DNA of 6,031 nt. Origin: CAYHZL01 sp964361075. GTDB taxonomy: Bacteria; Bacteroidota; Ignavibacteria; UBA10030; UBA8401. The position numbers and the translations under genes were made by a program. The notes beneath the pieces are model-generated. The model saw only the letters and a list, made by a program, of their open reading frames with translations. It was not told the origin of the DNA and made no database searches. Position 1 is the first letter of the stretch, and each line of letters starts with the position of its first letter. The DNA lies in contig CAYHZL010000207.1 in NCBI GenBank assembly GCA_964361075.1, forward strand, positions 1 through 6,031, given 5' to 3'. Shown here one piece after another: positions 5,136 to 6,031 of this stretch.

Positions 5136-5876
5136 CCGAACTCGACTCATATTTTGAATCGAAAAGAACTCTGAATTTATTTTCACATCAAATTGAAGCG
5201 CCTTGTACTCGAAACTAGTTTTATTTTCCGGTTTATTGTGAGGAATCATTTCCCAGTATGCAGGAATGCGATGCCCGTCAAAAGTACGCGGCTTCGTTCC
5301 GAGCATCGTGCGGACAAGGACTCCATCTTCATCATAAAATTCTTGTTTCAACTGCATAAATTCTTTTTTTGATATCCACACAAGAATTTTTCCCCATACA
5401 ACTCCGGCTTCCGGTTTTGGAATAAGTTCGATCTTGTAACACTCAAAACTTTCAAGCATTTCTTCCACAAGAATTTTGTGCATATAATCATCCACGATGG
5501 ACGATTGCCGCACAAGATCATCGTTTGTAAAATCCGAACCCATCCACGAAGCCAGCATCATCGACGGCGGAATTTTAATTGTCTTCTGAATACTCGGCAG
5601 CCAATTCCACACTTCATTTTTTCGTTTCAGTGTTACCGAACCTTTGTCCCGTGCCGGTTCGGTGATATACACGATGGAATAATCGGGTTCGACTGCCCAC
5701 GCTTTCATCGAAACCGAACGGCTCCAGCTTGGTTTCGTAATTGTCATTGTAATTTCTGAGTACGTTTTTTTACCGTACATCAGATCGATCGATTTCTGGA
5801 TGATCTCTTTTGCATTTTGTGCAAAGACAGTCGAAGAATATATAAAAATGATGAATGACAAAATTGCGTTTCTCAT
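5133..5876 (-). CDS. LolA-like periplasmic outer-membrane lipoprotein-sorting protein
   Basis: The 247-residue secreted protein has a signal peptide (MRNAILSFIIFIYSSTVFA, cleavage before Q20) and no lipobox, so it is probably soluble in the periplasm. The mature region matches the pattern I know for the LolA-like COG2834 family: KRKNEVWNWLPSIQKTIKIP (about 84-103), ASWMGSDFTNDDLVR (about 109-123), then strands with EFYDEDGVLVRTM and a late IPAYWEMIPHNKPENKTSFE. LolA-fold proteins are open barrels that shield acyl chains while ferrying lipoproteins or lipids between membranes. At 247 residues it is a little longer than classical LolA (about 180 mature residues). It is the first gene of an operon encoding a LolCDE-like ABC machine and an outer-membrane barrel, which supports a carrier role. 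A housekeeping LolA presumably exists elsewhere, so this may be a specialised second carrier; that is inference. Confidence 0.85.
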   Translation of the reverse strand: MRNAILSFIIFIYSSTVFAQNAKEIIQKSIDLMYGKKTYSEITMTITKPSWSRSVSMKAWAVEPDYSIVYITEPARDKGSVTLKRKNEVWNWLPSIQKTIKIPPSMMLASWMGSDFTNDDLVRQSSIVDDYMHKILVEEMLESFECYKIELIPKPEAGVVWGKILVWISKKEFMQLKQEFYDEDGVLVRTMLGTKPRTFDGHRIPAYWEMIPHNKPENKTSFEYKALQFDVKINSEFFSIQNMSRVR

Positions 5877-5885
5877 TTATTATTT

Positions 5886-5890
5886 CCTCC
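5886..5890 (-). promoter_or_regulatory. Ribosome binding site of the LolA-like gene
   Basis: GGAGG on the minus strand lies 9 nt before ATG 5876. It supports this start, which also gives a complete signal peptide. Confidence 0.75.
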
Positions 5891-5941
5891 GAGTGAAACA
5901 ATATTTTTCTGATGTTTGGATGGAAAAGGACAGTAAAAATA

Positions 5942-5970
5942 ATTATCAGTATGTAAAGGGCATCTCTAAA
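5942..5970 (-). promoter_or_regulatory. Candidate sigma70-like promoter of the five-gene operon
   Basis: On the minus strand TTTAGA (5970-5965) and GATAAT (5947-5942) are separated by 17 nt, matching 4/6 and 5/6 of the -35 and -10 consensus. Transcription would start near 5935, giving a leader of about 60 nt. No Bacteroidetes-type TTTG/TAnnTTTG pair was seen. The prediction rests on sequence alone in an AT-rich stretch. Confidence 0.35.
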
Positions 5971-5979
5971 AACATCGTC

Positions 5980-6031
5980 GTCATTGCGAGGGAGCGAAGC
6001 GACCGAAGTCCCAAAGGGATCCCCTTGGGAC
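5980..6031. repeat. Partial GTCATTGCGAG-type palindromic repeat, cut by the window edge
   Basis: GTCATTGCGAG (5980-5990) is identical to the ends of the element at 2400-2538. It is followed by GAGCGAAGCGACCGAAG and a 24-bp near-perfect palindrome at 6008-6031 (GTCCCAA...TTGGGAC around a GGGATCCC centre). If the element is symmetrical about 6019-6020, its other end would fall about 30-40 bp beyond the window. It lies just upstream of the candidate operon promoter. Confidence 0.75.

Noticed and set aside
5478..5759. A 93-codon plus-strand ORF
   Set aside because: It is antisense to the LolA-like gene, with no domain and no start signal.
1..6031. CRISPR array, tRNA or rRNA genes
   Set aside because: No regularly spaced direct repeats and no cloverleaf or rRNA-like stretches were recognised on either strand.

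Overview
The window looks like chromosomal DNA from a member of the Ignavibacteria/Bacteroidota-Chlorobiota side of the tree. The main reason is the gene fragment at the left edge. It ends in a type IX secretion (Por) sorting domain with the QNYPNPFNPATNI, VYDVLGREIATLVNE and SSGLYFY signatures that are abundant in those bacteria. The taxonomic call comes from motif recognition only and has not been tested by a search.

Layout: positions 3-350 (+) hold the C-terminal 115 codons of a secreted T9SS substrate. A 45-bp palindrome-bearing segment sits in frame inside its sorting domain. Positions 351-510 hold a dispersed palindromic repeat and a weak bidirectional terminator between convergent genes. 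From 5876 down to 511 on the minus strand runs one five-gene operon: a LolA-like periplasmic lipoprotein/lipid-binding protein (5876-5133), two FtsX/LolC-LolE-type permeases (4990-3755 and 3758-2544), a LolD/MacB-type ATPase (2378-1695) and an outer-membrane beta-barrel protein (1695-511). The two permeases overlap by 4 nt and the ATPase and barrel genes by 1 nt, so the set is probably co-translated. Together they suggest an envelope-spanning route: an ABC machine extracts a substrate from the inner membrane, a soluble LolA-like carrier moves it across the periplasm, and a barrel protein acts at the outer membrane. The substrate is unknown.

The most striking feature is that the only two wide gaps in the operon (5021-5132 and 2394-2543) are filled by palindromic insertion elements. 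Each is flanked by an 8-bp direct repeat that looks like a target-site duplication, and in both cases the duplication begins exactly at the TAA stop codon of the upstream gene. Removing them restores tight 13- and 18-nt gaps. In the first case the duplicated 8 bp carry both the stop codon and the Shine-Dalgarno sequence, so neither neighbouring gene is damaged. A further repeat with the GTCATTGCGAG terminus runs off the right edge upstream of the operon promoter. No RNA genes, CRISPR array or transposase gene are visible.
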